64,000 nt of DNA from NCBI RefSeq assembly GCF_963678185.1, contig NZ_OY782757.1:1809001-1873000 (forward strand), written 5' to 3'. The translations under genes were made by a program, and so were the position numbers. The stretch comes from an uncultured Tolumonas sp. (GTDB lineage: Bacteria > Pseudomonadota > Gammaproteobacteria > Enterobacterales > Aeromonadaceae). Shown piece by piece: positions 36,440 through 45,706 of the stretch. Below the pieces are notes generated by a model. The model saw only the letters and a list, made by a program, of their open reading frames with translations. It searched no databases and had not been told where the DNA came from. Every line of letters starts with the position of its first letter. The first letter of the stretch is position 1.

Positions 36440-37654
36440 ATGTCTGGTGTATTAGCGATGATATTAGCTGGTGGCGAAGGAACTCGATTACAACCATTGA
36501 CCGTATCACGAAGTAAACCAGCAGTCCCATTTGGTGGAAGTTATCGCTTAGTTGACTTTGTTTTAAACAATTTCATCAACTCAGACATGCTGCGCATTTA
36601 TGTGTTAACACAATTCAAATCTCAATCACTCTATATACATCTGAAAAAAGGGTGGAATTTAACCGGGATCAGTGGGCGTTTTATTGACCCCATTCCAGCG
36701 CAAATGCGTATGGGAAAACGCTGGTATGACGGTACCGCTGATGCAATTTACCAAAATATCGGTTTCATTGAATTAAGTAGCCCTGAGCATGTTTGTATTT
36801 TTGGCAGCGACCATATCTATAAAATGGATATTCGTCAGATGCTTGATTTTCATAAAGAAAAACGTGCTGTACTTACTGTAGCGGCTATTCGTGTCCCTAT
36901 CGAAGAAGCGTCTGCTTTTGGTGTTATTGAAGTTAATTCTGAAGGTCGAATGATCGGCTTTGAAGAGAAACCTAAAAATCCAAAATCAATTCCAGGCGAT
37001 CCTGGTTTTGCCTTGGCTTCTATGGGTAACTACATCTTTGAAACTAATACATTATTAAGTGAACTGACCGCTGACGGAGAAAAGGAAGACTCTAGCCATG
37101 ATTTTGGCCGGGATATCATCCCAGGGTTATATCCTCATTCTCCAGTCTATGTTTATGATTTCAGCGTGAATCAGATCGAAGGTGAGATCGGCGCTTACTG
37201 GCGTGATGTGGGGACTATTGATTCTTACTGGCAATCACACATGGATTTAGTCAGCGATAACCCGCCATTTTCACTGTATAACCGTAAATGGCCACTGCAT
37301 ACATTCTATCCACCGCTACCGCCAGCGACATTTATTGATACCGCGGTCTATAAAACAAACGTTTCTCAATCGCTGGTTTCGGCTGGCTGTTATATTCAAG
37401 GAGCTCGCATTAATCGCAGTATTCTCGGATTTCGTTGCAACATAGCCTCAGGTTCAGAAATAAGTGAATCGATATTTTTGGGAGATGCGAAAATTGGAGA
37501 TGGTTGTAAAATTCGTCGAGCGATCATTGATAAACAGGTTGAAATAGCCCCTGGTACTGTGATCGGAGAAAATCTTGCCTATGATCGCCAGCGCTTTACA
37601 GTGTCTGAAGGCGGTATTGTTGTCATCCCGAAAGGGGCCAGAGTTGGTTTTTGA
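36440..37654 (+). CDS. glgC: Glucose-1-phosphate adenylyltransferase (Vibrio-type GlgC)
   Basis: GlgC makes ADP-glucose for glycogen from glucose-1-phosphate and ATP. The 404-aa protein has LAGGEGTRLQPLT (nucleotide binding), KPAVPFGGSYRLVDF, FGSDHIYKMD, SMGNYIF and YWRDVGTIDSYW. The C-terminal left-handed beta-helix contains GARINRSILG. It lacks the N-terminal extension that carries fructose-1,6-bisphosphate control in enteric GlgC (431 aa), and matches the Vibrio GlgC wording. Allosteric behaviour may therefore differ. The ATG follows TAGGAG, and glgA starts 3 nt after the stop. Confidence 0.94.
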   Translation: MSGVLAMILAGGEGTRLQPLTVSRSKPAVPFGGSYRLVDFVLNNFINSDMLRIYVLTQFKSQSLYIHLKKGWNLTGISGRFIDPIPAQMRMGKRWYDGTADAIYQNIGFIELSSPEHVCIFGSDHIYKMDIRQMLDFHKEKRAVLTVAAIRVPIEEASAFGVIEVNSEGRMIGFEEKPKNPKSIPGDPGFALASMGNYIFETNTLLSELTADGEKEDSSHDFGRDIIPGLYPHSPVYVYDFSVNQIEGEIGAYWRDVGTIDSYWQSHMDLVSDNPPFSLYNRKWPLHTFYPPLPPATFIDTAVYKTNVSQSLVSAGCYIQGARINRSILGFRCNIASGSEISESIFLGDAKIGDGCKIRRAIIDKQVEIAPGTVIGENLAYDRQRFTVSEGGIVVIPKGARVGF

Positions 37655-37657
37655 TAA

Positions 37658-39106
37658 ATGAATATACTGTTTATTGCGTCAGAAGTTGAAAGTTTTGTTA
37701 AAACCGGAGGATTGGCTGATGTGGCCAAGGCTCTCCCTTTGGAGTTAAAACGCGCAGGTCATGATGTCAGGATCATCATTCCAGGTTATAGCGCAATCTC
37801 GCAACGCGAACAGGGTTCAATTATAGCTTCTGGAGTCTTATCTACAGAACCTCAGTATGTGGATGTACCCTATGAAATACGCCAATTATATTTAGCGGAT
37901 ATTCCTTTATATCTTGTTGAGAATAAACATTATTTTGAGCGACCAAGCCTGTACGGTGAAAATAATAATGCCTATGCAGATAACGGTGAACGCTTTGCTT
38001 TTTTCTCAGCGGTGACCTTACAAGCAACAGAACAACTTGGGTTCAGACCTGACATTGTTCATTGCAATGACTGGCATACCGCTTTAGTACCTATGTTGCT
38101 AAAAACACGGTTTGGTCAAAACCCATTTTTTGCACAAACGAAAAGTGTCATTACCATTCACAATGGCGCGTTTCAGGGTATTTGTGAACGAGGTCAGTTA
38201 TGGGCATTACCAGAAATTAGAAATGCGCATAACGAATCAATTTATCAAGGCCCTTACTACATTAACTTCTTGAAATGTGCAGTTTTATACGCAGACAAGA
38301 TAAATTCCGTTAGCCCTACGTACGCTAAAGAGCTTATGTCCTATCTCGGTGGACATGGCATGGCAAAACACTTCCAAGATCGTGCGGCTGATATCTGTGG
38401 GATTATCAACGGATGTGATTACAACGATTGGGATCCAGCGACAGATCAGCTGATCCCAGCCAGATATCATGTTGATGACCTGCAAGGAAAGGTTGAATGC
38501 AAACGACAGTTGCAACAACGTGCGAATCTGCCGATTTGTGATCTGCCTGTTTTTGGGATGGTATGTCGTCTGACAGAACAAAAAGGTATCCATTATTTAT
38601 TGCCTATTTTGGCTAAATTTTTGGTTCACCATGTTCAGGTCATTATTGTTGGCTCTGGCGATCCTGTTCTGGCACAACGTCTGGAAGCAATTGCTCACCA
38701 ATTTCCTCAGAAATTTGTCTTTATCAATGCGCATAGCAACGAATTGGCGCATCTGGTTGAAGCGGGTAGTGATTTCTTCATGATGCCATCTCAATTTGAA
38801 CCTTGCGGTTTAAATCAGATGTACAGCTTGGCCTACGGTACGTTACCTATCGTTCGTGCTGTCGGTGGATTGAAAGATACCGTAACCGATTATGATCAGG
38901 ATCCGGCAAAAGCAACCGGTTTTGTCTTTGAAGATCCGGAACCAAATGACTTGTTGAATATATTACGACGGGCATTACTGTTCTATGTTCAGGATCCTCA
39001 GGAGTTTCGCCGAGTACAACGTAATGCCATGCTGACTCGCTATTTATGGTCAGATTCCGTACATGGTTATGAAGACATGTATCGTAATGCGTTAGGTTGG
39101 CACTAA
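37658..39106 (+). CDS. glgA: Glycogen synthase GlgA
   Basis: GlgA adds glucosyl units from ADP-glucose to the growing alpha-1,4-glucan (GT5 family). The 482-aa protein has the N-terminal ADP-glucose loop KTGGLADVAKALPLEL, the HCNDWHTALVP segment, and the C-terminal Rossmann half with VCRLTEQKGIHYL and PSQFEPCGLNQMYSLAYGT. E. coli GlgA is 477 aa. It is translationally close to glgC (3-nt gap) and followed by a terminator, so glgCA is a two-gene operon without glgB, glgX or glgP beside it. Confidence 0.96.
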   Translation: MNILFIASEVESFVKTGGLADVAKALPLELKRAGHDVRIIIPGYSAISQREQGSIIASGVLSTEPQYVDVPYEIRQLYLADIPLYLVENKHYFERPSLYGENNNAYADNGERFAFFSAVTLQATEQLGFRPDIVHCNDWHTALVPMLLKTRFGQNPFFAQTKSVITIHNGAFQGICERGQLWALPEIRNAHNESIYQGPYYINFLKCAVLYADKINSVSPTYAKELMSYLGGHGMAKHFQDRAADICGIINGCDYNDWDPATDQLIPARYHVDDLQGKVECKRQLQQRANLPICDLPVFGMVCRLTEQKGIHYLLPILAKFLVHHVQVIIVGSGDPVLAQRLEAIAHQFPQKFVFINAHSNELAHLVEAGSDFFMMPSQFEPCGLNQMYSLAYGTLPIVRAVGGLKDTVTDYDQDPAKATGFVFEDPEPNDLLNILRRALLFYVQDPQEFRRVQRNAMLTRYLWSDSVHGYEDMYRNALGWH

Positions 39107-39116
39107 TTAACTGATG

Positions 39117-39154
39117 AAAAACAGAGCGATCTGACCAATTTCTCTGTTTTTCTT
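39117..39154 (+). terminator. Terminator of glgCA
   Basis: A 9-bp stem, AAAACAGAG / CTCTGTTTT, with a 15-nt loop runs into T5CTT just after glgA and before the tRNA promoter. Confidence 0.75.
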
Positions 39155-39165
39155 ATGGTTGATAG

Positions 39166-39193
39166 TTGACGTGTTTTCTGGAACCGGTAGAAT
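39166..39193 (+). promoter_or_regulatory. Promoter of the tRNA-Leu cluster with GC-rich discriminator
   Basis: The -35 TTGACG (39166-39171), a 16-nt spacer and the -10 TAGAAT (39188-39193) are followed directly by GCCGGCC. A GC-rich discriminator of this type is characteristic of stable-RNA promoters under stringent (ppGpp) control. Confidence 0.8.
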
Positions 39194-39204
39194 GCCGGCC
39201 AGAT

Positions 39205-39289
39205 GCGAAGGTGGCGGAATTGGTAGACGCGCTAGCTTCAGGTGTTAGTGCCTTCGGGTGTGAGGGTTCGAGTCCCTCCTTTCGCACCA
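39205..39289 (+). tRNA. tRNA-Leu (anticodon CAG), copy 1
   Basis: This is an 85-nt class II tRNA with an encoded CCA end. The acceptor stem is GCGAAGG / CTTTCGC, the D-arm has AATTGGTAGACGC, and the anticodon loop TTCAGGT gives CAG (reads CUG). It has a long variable arm, TGCCTTCGGGTGTG, and T-arm GAGGGTTCGAGTCCCTC. Confidence 0.97.
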
Positions 39290-39291
39290 AA

Positions 39292-39447
39292 CATGTTGCT
39301 GACAGCATGTAAAACAAGTCAGATTGTGTGCGAGGGTGGCGGAATTGGTAGACGCGCTAGCTTCAGGTGTTAGTGCCTTCGGGTGTGAGGGTTCGAGTCC
39401 CTCCTCTCGCACCAAATCATGTTGCTGACAGCATGTAAAATAAGTCA
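39292..39447 (+). repeat. Duplicated spacers between the tRNA-Leu genes
   Basis: The two spacers share a near-identical stretch of about 30 nt (39292-39322 and 39419-39448) built around CATGTTGCTGACAGCATG, with one C/T difference after it. The unit of duplication was therefore tRNA plus spacer. The short palindrome TGCTG-A-CAGCA may help processing. Confidence 0.75.
39330..39414 (+). tRNA. tRNA-Leu (anticodon CAG), copy 2 with compensatory acceptor change
   Basis: It is the same 85-nt tRNA as its neighbours except at two paired acceptor positions: GCGAGGG / CTCTCGC instead of GCGAAGG / CTTTCGC. Base pair 5-68 is G-C instead of A-U. CCA is encoded. Confidence 0.97.
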
Positions 39448-39459
39448 GAGACAATCAGT

Positions 39460-39544
39460 GCGAAGGTGGCGGAATTGGTAGACGCGCTAGCTTCAGGTGT
39501 TAGTGCCTTCGGGTGTGAGGGTTCGAGTCCCTCCTTTCGCACCA
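39460..39544 (+). tRNA. tRNA-Leu (anticodon CAG), copy 3
   Basis: Identical to copy 1 over the whole 85-nt tRNA, with encoded CCA. It is the last gene of the tandem cluster and is followed by a strong terminator. Confidence 0.97.
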
Positions 39545-39558
39545 AATTTCTTAAAAAA

Positions 39559-39589
39559 GCACGCAGCCCACAAAGCTGCGTGCTTTTTT
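39559..39589 (+). terminator. Terminator of the tRNA-Leu cluster
   Basis: A 9-bp stem, GCACGCAGC / GCTGCGTGC, with a 7-nt loop is followed by TTTTTTG. It ends the three-tRNA transcript. Confidence 0.92.
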
Positions 39590-39635
39590 GTTATATGCTT
39601 TAATCAGTTATTTGTTTGACTGAAGGAATAAGTCG

Positions 39636-39926
39636 ATGGCTCTGATCCCCGATGATGTTCATAATTTTTATGAAGATCTGCTGCAACAACATATTCAAGC
39701 GCTCGAATTACACCAAACTCGCGATGAAGAGTACCTCGCTGATCTATCTTGCTTAGTTTTAAATCAACTACCCGCTCACTATATTCGTCATAATGTAGAT
39801 ATGATTTATTTCACCACACCAGCTCAACGTGATGAGATGGAGTTGCGGGTACAAGATGCCGTGAGTAAATCAGTGAGTTGGCTTGATAAAAAAGAGCACC
39901 AGCGCAAAGTACGTGAAGAGGGCTAA
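39636..39926 (+). CDS. ComFB-like small protein
   Basis: The 96-aa protein resembles the late-competence protein ComFB family. A short helical domain with a conserved acidic stretch and LxLNQLPxxY is visible as CLVLNQLPAHYIRHN. The family role is poorly known in proteobacteria. Cyanobacterial ComFB-type proteins have been described as cyclic di-GMP receptors, which may be relevant because type IV pilus genes and a diguanylate cyclase occur in this window. It lies alone between the tRNA cluster and rlmD, on the opposite strand to the latter. Family assignment is by memory of the motif only. Confidence 0.65.
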   Translation: MALIPDDVHNFYEDLLQQHIQALELHQTRDEEYLADLSCLVLNQLPAHYIRHNVDMIYFTTPAQRDEMELRVQDAVSKSVSWLDKKEHQRKVREEG

Positions 39927-39940
39927 ATCTGGGTCATAAA

Positions 39941-39985
39941 CAGCATGGATACATAGACTCATGTTCCATGCTGATATTTTACTTT
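39941..39985 (+). terminator. Likely terminator after the ComFB-like gene
   Basis: A 9-bp stem, CAGCATGGA (39941-39949) / TCCATGCTG (39965-39973), with a 15-nt loop is followed by ATATTTTACTTTTT on the plus strand. It overlaps the 3' end of the convergent methyltransferase gene. Confidence 0.65.
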
Positions 39986-41322
39986 TTAATTAACTGTACA
40001 ACTGTTTCTACATGCATCGAATGCGGGAACATATCGACGGGTTGTACTTTAGTAATGTTATATCCGCCCTTTTGCAGCACCGCTAAATCTCTGGCTAATG
40101 ATACCGGTTCACACGAAACATAAACAATACGCTGGGGCGACATCGCGAGCATGGTGTTTAGCACCGACAGTTCACAACCTTTTCGAGGTGGATCAACAAC
40201 CACGACATCAGCACGCATTCCCTGCGTATAAAGAGCAGGAACTACCTCTTCCGCTTTACCAACATAGAATTCCGTATTGGCTAATTGATTACGTAGCGCA
40301 TTAGCCCGAGCATCATCAATGGCCTGTGGCACGATTTCAATACCAACGACTTTTTGCGCCTGCTGTGCTAGATACAATGAAATGGTGCCGATACCGCAAT
40401 AAATATCAAATACCGTCTCATTACCTCTGAGTTCTGCAAAATGCAGCGCCGTCGCATAGAGTTGGTCGGTTTGTTGCGGGTTAACCTGATAGAACGAATG
40501 CGCCGATATAGTAAAGGTTAAACCGTGCAGTTCATCTTCTATGCTTTCTCGGCCATAACAAACGCGTTGTTGTAGCCCTAAGATACGATTAACCGGATCT
40601 GGGTTCACATTGTGGATCACGCTATCAATGCCGTCGATCGCACCCAAAGCCGTCAGTAATTCTGCTTCCCTTGGTAAATCGTCGGTCAGTGTCACCAGCA
40701 CCACCATGCATGAGCCAGTTTTAAAGCCATGGCGGGTCATGACATAACGCACACTACCGGTATGATTAGCCTCATCGTAACCCGCAATATGAAATGTTTT
40801 CATCCATTGACGGATTGCAGCCGTAATTGCTGTTGTCTGCTCGTGCTGCACAGGGCAAGCCACGATATCGACGACTTGATGACTGTTCTTCCGATAAAAA
40901 CCAATGACTGGCTCACCATTTTCGGTACGCACAGAATAAACCGCTTTATTCCGAAATGCGAGTGGCTGCGACATACCAAGGCATGGCTCAACGAAGCTTG
41001 TAATGCCTTTACTCTGTAATGCGGCAACAACCTGTTGCTGTTTGATTTTTAATTGTTCGCTATAAGCCAGATAGGCCAGTTGGCAACCACCACATTCCGT
41101 ATAGCAGCAATGTGGTTCTATTCGTTGTGGATGCGGTTGAATGATGCGGATCAGATCAGCCTGAGCGTATTTAGGCTTGATACCATGCAGCGTCACCTCT
41201 ACCTGTTCACCAGGAAGTGTGCCGGGAATGAAAACCTTGCGGTCATGCCAATTGGCAATGCCATCACCCTTATCAGTAAGAGTATCGATAGAAAGAGTTA
41301 TGGGTTGCCCGTGATGCGGCAT
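39979..41322 (-). CDS. rlmD: RNA (uracil-C5)-methyltransferase, Firmicutes-type RumA/RlmCD
   Basis: This SAM-dependent enzyme makes 5-methyluridine in 23S rRNA. The 447-aa product has an N-terminal TRAM domain (LSIDTLTDKGDGIANW) and iron-sulfur Cys in CCYTECGGCQ plus ACPVQH. The MTase domain has FDIYCGIGTISLYLA, DPPRKGCE, the catalytic Cys in VYVSCEPVSLARD, and PVDMFPHSMHVE. The sentence-like matches YCGIGTISL, DPPRKGC and VQPVDMFPHxxHVE are those of Gram-positive enzymes. E. coli RlmD reads FCGMGNFTLPLA and DPARAGA instead. Transfer is likely. The ATG at 41322 (MPHHGQP) has CGGAG 6 nt upstream. Confidence 0.85.
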   Translation of the reverse strand: MPHHGQPITLSIDTLTDKGDGIANWHDRKVFIPGTLPGEQVEVTLHGIKPKYAQADLIRIIQPHPQRIEPHCCYTECGGCQLAYLAYSEQLKIKQQQVVAALQSKGITSFVEPCLGMSQPLAFRNKAVYSVRTENGEPVIGFYRKNSHQVVDIVACPVQHEQTTAITAAIRQWMKTFHIAGYDEANHTGSVRYVMTRHGFKTGSCMVVLVTLTDDLPREAELLTALGAIDGIDSVIHNVNPDPVNRILGLQQRVCYGRESIEDELHGLTFTISAHSFYQVNPQQTDQLYATALHFAELRGNETVFDIYCGIGTISLYLAQQAQKVVGIEIVPQAIDDARANALRNQLANTEFYVGKAEEVVPALYTQGMRADVVVVDPPRKGCELSVLNTMLAMSPQRIVYVSCEPVSLARDLAVLQKGGYNITKVQPVDMFPHSMHVETVVQLIKK

Positions 41323-41384
41323 GGTGTCTCCGGAGGCGCTCAGAATAAGGTCGGCTATTTTAACTAAATGTACGGATAGGCAGA

Positions 41385-41412
41385 AGGAAAAGCCGGAAAA
41401 TGTTCCGGCTTT
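41385..41412 (-). terminator. Terminator of the gal operon
   Basis: A 10-bp perfect stem, AAAGCCGGAA / TTCCGGCTTT, with a 4-nt loop lies 18 nt after the galM stop on the minus strand, followed by TTTTCC. Confidence 0.82.
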
Positions 41413-41429
41413 AATACAGTAGGCAGAAT

Positions 41430-42410
41430 TTATTGTGCAATAAAACGATAACGCGTTAGATGGCGATACGTTTGTCCTGGCAATAACCAAGGATCACCCA
41501 GCTCAGGACGGTTCGGGCTATCTGGAAATAACTGCGTTTCCAGACAAATGCCTTCATAGTCATGATATGGTTCTTCGCTACCCGCCGGTGCGCCGGCTAG
41601 ATAATTACCAGTATAAATCTGTAGCCCGGGTTGGTCAGTCAGAACATCCATCGCCAGCTTTTTATCGGCAGAAACCAGATGTGCAGCGACTTGCTCTGGA
41701 CCATCGGTTGCTAATACATAGCAATGATCAAACCCTTTTGCAGACATCAGCTGTGGATGACTCAACCACTGCTCACGCAAACAACGCTGATGACGCAAAT
41801 CAAGTGCAGCTTCCACTGATTGTGGCGCAGATAAAGGAATGCCCATGCCATCGATTGGCAAATAGTCATTCGCATTAACCATTAACTCATGATCGCGAAC
41901 ATCACTGCGTTTTCCGTCGAGATTGAAATAACCATGGCAAGTCATATTCACAGGGCATGGTTTAGAAACTTTAGCTTCAATTTCAATTACTAAATCAGTG
42001 CCTTGCAGTGAATAGGTCAACGTAGTGTCAAACTCACCGGGAAAGCCTTGGTCACCATCAGGGGAATGCAGTGACAGCACGACTTTATCTGCCTGCTGGC
42101 TGACAATATGCCACTCTTTGCGATCAAACCCATCCGTACCACCATGCAGGCAATTTTCGCCCTGACTTGGCACCAAGTGATGAGTTTGACCTTGATAATG
42201 CAACACAGACCCGCCAATACGGTTGGCAAAACGACCCACCATGGCATTCAGATAAACATGCTGGCTGGCGTATTGTTCTGGCTGACAGCCTAGTAGCACA
42301 TTCCGGTAGCCATCGCCGATTGGAACATTCAATGACAACAGAGCTGCCCCTGTTGTCATCAGCTTCAGCTGCAATCCGGCGTCATTTTCTAACTCAATGA
42401 GTTGTGTCAT
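41430..42410 (-). CDS. galM: Aldose 1-epimerase (galactose mutarotase)
   Basis: GalM interconverts alpha and beta anomers of galactose, supplying GalK with the alpha form. The 326-aa beta-sandwich has the substrate Arg in VGRFANRIGG, the catalytic His in NMTCHGYFNLDG, and the catalytic Glu in YEGICLETQLFPDSPN. It is the last gene of galETKM, 12 nt after galK. Confidence 0.94.
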   Translation of the reverse strand: MTQLIELENDAGLQLKLMTTGAALLSLNVPIGDGYRNVLLGCQPEQYASQHVYLNAMVGRFANRIGGSVLHYQGQTHHLVPSQGENCLHGGTDGFDRKEWHIVSQQADKVVLSLHSPDGDQGFPGEFDTTLTYSLQGTDLVIEIEAKVSKPCPVNMTCHGYFNLDGKRSDVRDHELMVNANDYLPIDGMGIPLSAPQSVEAALDLRHQRCLREQWLSHPQLMSAKGFDHCYVLATDGPEQVAAHLVSADKKLAMDVLTDQPGLQIYTGNYLAGAPAGSEEPYHDYEGICLETQLFPDSPNRPELGDPWLLPGQTYRHLTRYRFIAQ

Positions 42411-42422
42411 GAACTGCTCCGA

Positions 42423-43577
42423 TTAAAATTGGCCGGCACCCGCACTGGCTTTACAAACATAACAAGTTGGCTTCAGGCCACTTTTCAGTGGATATTCCGC
42501 TTCCACAGCAGCAATGACTTCAGCCACACGCGCTGGGCGTAATAACGCCACCACACACCCACCAAAACCACCACCGGTCATACGAGCGCCGCCGTCTGTA
42601 CCGATATGCTTTTGCAGGATCTCAACCAACGCATCAATAGCCGGCACAGTGATAGCAAAATCATCGCGCATAGAGTTATGCGACTCTGCCATCAGAACAC
42701 CCATTTTTTCCAGGTTGCCTGACTCCAATGCATCAGCGGCTTCCAGAGTGCGTGCATTTTCCGTGATCACATGGCGTGCGCGTTGATATACCACCGGTTC
42801 CAGCTTGCCTTGTTCTGCAGCAGACTGCAGTTGGGCCAATGACACATCACGCAACGCTTTCACACCAAAATAATTGGCAACCTCTTCACATTGTTTACGA
42901 CGGGTATTGTATTCGCTATCGACCAGACCACGTTTGACGTTAGAGTGCACAATCAGTACTGCCAAGTCATCGGGCATTTTGACCAGTCGGGTTTCCAGTG
43001 AACGACAATCTAACAACAGAGAGTGATCTTTCAGACCACTGGCGGAGATCATTTGATCCATGATGCCGCAGTTACAGCCAACAAATTTGTTTTCGGCTTC
43101 CTGACCATTCAGTGCAATAAATGCAGGAGTCAGACCTAGCTGATACGCTTGATTGAATGATTCGCCAATCGCTACTTCCAATGACGCGGAAGAACTCAAG
43201 CCTGCACCTTGTGGCACGTTACCCGCAACCACCATGTTCAGCCCTTTCAGGCTAATATCTTTTGCCAGTAAATATTTCACGACACCACGGATGTAGTTAC
43301 TCCACAATTGATCAGCGTGTGGTTCAATCGGCTGCACAAGTGAAAACTCATCACGTTGGTTAGCATAATCAGCCGCAATTACCACGACTTGGTCATCATC
43401 ACGACGCTGTATCGCAACGACAGTTTCATAGTCAATCGCGCAAGGCAGCACAAAACCATCGTTATAATCGGTGTGCTCACCAATCAAATTGACACGACCC
43501 GGCGCGCGGACAAATAAGTCAGGTTCGCCACCAAACGTAGTTTGAAATACAGCGAGAACTTTCTCTTTTAATGACAT
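42423..43577 (-). CDS. galK: Galactokinase
   Basis: GalK phosphorylates alpha-D-galactose at C1 with ATP (GHMP kinase family). The 384-aa protein (E. coli 382) has the signature [19 protein letters not shown], the ATP loop [30 protein letters not shown] with the catalytic Asp, and the C-terminal [13 protein letters not shown]. The ATG at 43577 (MSLKEKVL) matches E. coli and has AGGA upstream; the longer reading from 43592 was rejected. It follows galT by 11 nt. Confidence 0.97.
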   Translation of the reverse strand: MSLKEKVLAVFQTTFGGEPDLFVRAPGRVNLIGEHTDYNDGFVLPCAIDYETVVAIQRRDDDQVVVIAADYANQRDEFSLVQPIEPHADQLWSNYIRGVVKYLLAKDISLKGLNMVVAGNVPQGAGLSSSASLEVAIGESFNQAYQLGLTPAFIALNGQEAENKFVGCNCGIMDQMISASGLKDHSLLLDCRSLETRLVKMPDDLAVLIVHSNVKRGLVDSEYNTRRKQCEEVANYFGVKALRDVSLAQLQSAAEQGKLEPVVYQRARHVITENARTLEAADALESGNLEKMGVLMAESHNSMRDDFAITVPAIDALVEILQKHIGTDGGARMTGGGFGGCVVALLRPARVAEVIAAVEAEYPLKSGLKPTCYVCKASAGAGQF

Positions 43578-43588
43578 AGCAATTTTCC

Positions 43589-44626
43589 TCAAGCTTGTTC
43601 TTTATAATGAATATCGCTGACAGCACGCAGACGTTCTGCGGCCTGTTCTGGGGTCAGATCGCGCTGGGTTTCCGCCAGCATTTCATAACCCACCATAAAT
43701 TTGCGCACAGTCGCGGAACGTAATAGCGGCGGATAAAAATGGGCATGCAATTGCCAATGTTCCATGTTGCCTTCCTGATGCGGTGCACCATGCCATCCCA
43801 TGGAGTAAGGGAACGAACACTGGAACAGGTTGTCATAACGACTGGTCAGTAATTTCAGCGCCAGCGCCAGATCTTGCTTTTGTGCATCATTCAGTTCGGT
43901 GAGACGAAGTACATGTGCTTTTGGCAGCAATAGCGTTTCAAACGGCCAGGCAGCCCAGTAAGGCACAACAGCTATCCAGTGTTCGGTTTCCACTACGGTG
44001 CGTTCGCCAGAAGCCTGCTCTTTTTGCGCATATTGCAATAACAAAGGTGAACCCTTTTCGGCCAACCACTGCTTTTGTGTTTGCTCTTCACGGGCGAGTT
44101 CATTGGGCAGAAAATTATTGGCCCAGATCTGGCCGTGCGGATGTGGATTAGAGCACCCCATCGCAGCACCCTTATTTTCAAACACCTGCACCCATAGGTA
44201 ATCTTTTGCCAGATCAGTTACTTGCTCACACCAGGTATCAATGACAGATCTGATGGCTGGCACCGGCAACTCAGGCAATGTCTTGCTGTGATCCGGAGAA
44301 AAACAAATAACACGGCTGGTGCCGCGTGCGGATTCACATTGGAACAGTGGATCAGCAGAATGCGGTGATGCCGGAGTATCAGTCATCAGTGCAGCAAAGT
44401 CGTTAGTGAACACAAATGTGTTTTTATAATCTGGGTTTTTTTCCCCATTCACACGGGTATTACCCGCGCACAAAAAGCAGTCAGGATCATGCGCCGGACG
44501 ATCGTCAGGAGCCGCCTTTTCGACCTGCCCTTGCCATGGACGCTTCGCTCGATGCGGCGACACCAATACCCATTGACCAGTCAGCGGGTTAAAACGACGA
44601 TGAGGATGATCTATCGGATTGAACAT
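43589..44626 (-). CDS. galT: Galactose-1-phosphate uridylyltransferase
   Basis: GalT exchanges UMP between UDP-glucose and galactose-1-phosphate. The 345-aa protein (E. coli 348) has the catalytic histidine-triad-like [11 protein letters not shown] and the metal-binding Cys pair in CFLCAGN. The start region [20 protein letters not shown] is shared with E. coli. It follows galE by 3 nt, so translation is probably coupled. Confidence 0.97.
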   Translation of the reverse strand: MFNPIDHPHRRFNPLTGQWVLVSPHRAKRPWQGQVEKAAPDDRPAHDPDCFLCAGNTRVNGEKNPDYKNTFVFTNDFAALMTDTPASPHSADPLFQCESARGTSRVICFSPDHSKTLPELPVPAIRSVIDTWCEQVTDLAKDYLWVQVFENKGAAMGCSNPHPHGQIWANNFLPNELAREEQTQKQWLAEKGSPLLLQYAQKEQASGERTVVETEHWIAVVPYWAAWPFETLLLPKAHVLRLTELNDAQKQDLALALKLLTSRYDNLFQCSFPYSMGWHGAPHQEGNMEHWQLHAHFYPPLLRSATVRKFMVGYEMLAETQRDLTPEQAAERLRAVSDIHYKEQA

Positions 44627-44629
44627 GGT

Positions 44630-45643
44630 TTATTCCTCGTAACCGTTAGGATTAGCTTGCTGCCAGCGCCAGCTGTCGCGTGTCATATCATCAATCGTCC
44701 GGCTGGCATTCCAGCCCAGCTCTCGTTGGGCTTTTGCTGGGTCAGCCCAGCATTCCGCAACATCACCAGGGCGACGATCAACCAGCTTGTAATTGATATC
44801 CAAACCACTGGCCCGAGCGAAAGCTTGTACCATTTCCAGCACACTCACGCCCTGCCCGGTTCCCAGGTTGTAGATATGCAAGCCAGTTTGCTCACCACAA
44901 ACCTGCCATGCTTTTACGTGGCCTTCCGCCAGATCCATGACATGGATGTAATCGCGTACACACGTACCATCTTTGGTCGGATAATCACTGCCAAAAATAT
45001 TGAGGCAATCACGGCGACCAATCGCTACTTGCGTGATATAAGGCATCAAGTTGTTAGGAATGCCTTGCGGATCCTCACCCATACGACCAGATTCATGTGC
45101 GCCGATCGGGTTAAAATAGCGCAATAAGGTGATGCTCCAGCGTGGATCGGCTTTTTGCATGTCTTCCAGTATTTGTTCAACCATGAGTTTAGTCTGACCA
45201 TAAGGGCTCATGGTGGAACGAGGAAAATCTTCTGTAATAGGCACCGCATGTGGATCGCCATACACAGTGGCTGAAGAGCTGAAAATGAAGCGATAGCATC
45301 CGGCACGACGCATCGCGCCTAACAAACTTAAAGTGCCAGAGATATTGTTCTCAAAATATTCATACGGTTTTTGTGTGGATTCACCCACCGCTTTCAAAGC
45401 AGCAAAATGAATAACGCCAGCAATTTGTTGTTCCTGAAAAATACGATCTAATATCACTGGGTCACGGACATCGCCCTGATAAAAAATAGGCGCCTTTCCT
45501 GCCACTTCTTCTATTCTTTTCAATACAGATAACTTGCTGTTACACAGATTATCGAGAATAACCGGCTCCAAACCTGTCGCAATTAAAGCTAGGCAAGTGT
45601 GACTACCTATGTAGCCTGTCCCGCCGGTGACCAGAATTTTCAT
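44630..45643 (-). CDS. galE: UDP-glucose 4-epimerase
   Basis: GalE interconverts UDP-galactose and UDP-glucose through an NAD-bound keto intermediate. The 337-aa short-chain dehydrogenase (E. coli 338) has the NAD motif VTGGTGYIGSHT, the catalytic Ser/Thr in FSSSATVYG, and Tyr-Lys in SPYGQTK. The ATG at 45643 has a perfect GAGGAG site; the longer reading from 45670 was rejected. It heads galETKM. A likely promoter (minus strand TTGTCA, 18 nt, TACACT) lies just beside a GalR-type operator. Confidence 0.97.
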   Translation of the reverse strand: MKILVTGGTGYIGSHTCLALIATGLEPVILDNLCNSKLSVLKRIEEVAGKAPIFYQGDVRDPVILDRIFQEQQIAGVIHFAALKAVGESTQKPYEYFENNISGTLSLLGAMRRAGCYRFIFSSSATVYGDPHAVPITEDFPRSTMSPYGQTKLMVEQILEDMQKADPRWSITLLRYFNPIGAHESGRMGEDPQGIPNNLMPYITQVAIGRRDCLNIFGSDYPTKDGTCVRDYIHVMDLAEGHVKAWQVCGEQTGLHIYNLGTGQGVSVLEMVQAFARASGLDINYKLVDRRPGDVAECWADPAKAQRELGWNASRTIDDMTRDSWRWQQANPNGYEE

Positions 45644-45706
45644 GTTATCTCCTCGCAAAAACGACAACACACCTGTCGGTATATTTGTTGTCCATTAGTC
45701 TAGAAG

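Noticed and set aside
39245-39454. Minus-strand ORF of 69 aa (contains REEGLEPSHPKA) across the tRNA-Leu genes
   Set aside because: It is the antisense reading of two tRNA-Leu copies; this peptide is a familiar false gene call opposite tRNA-Leu.
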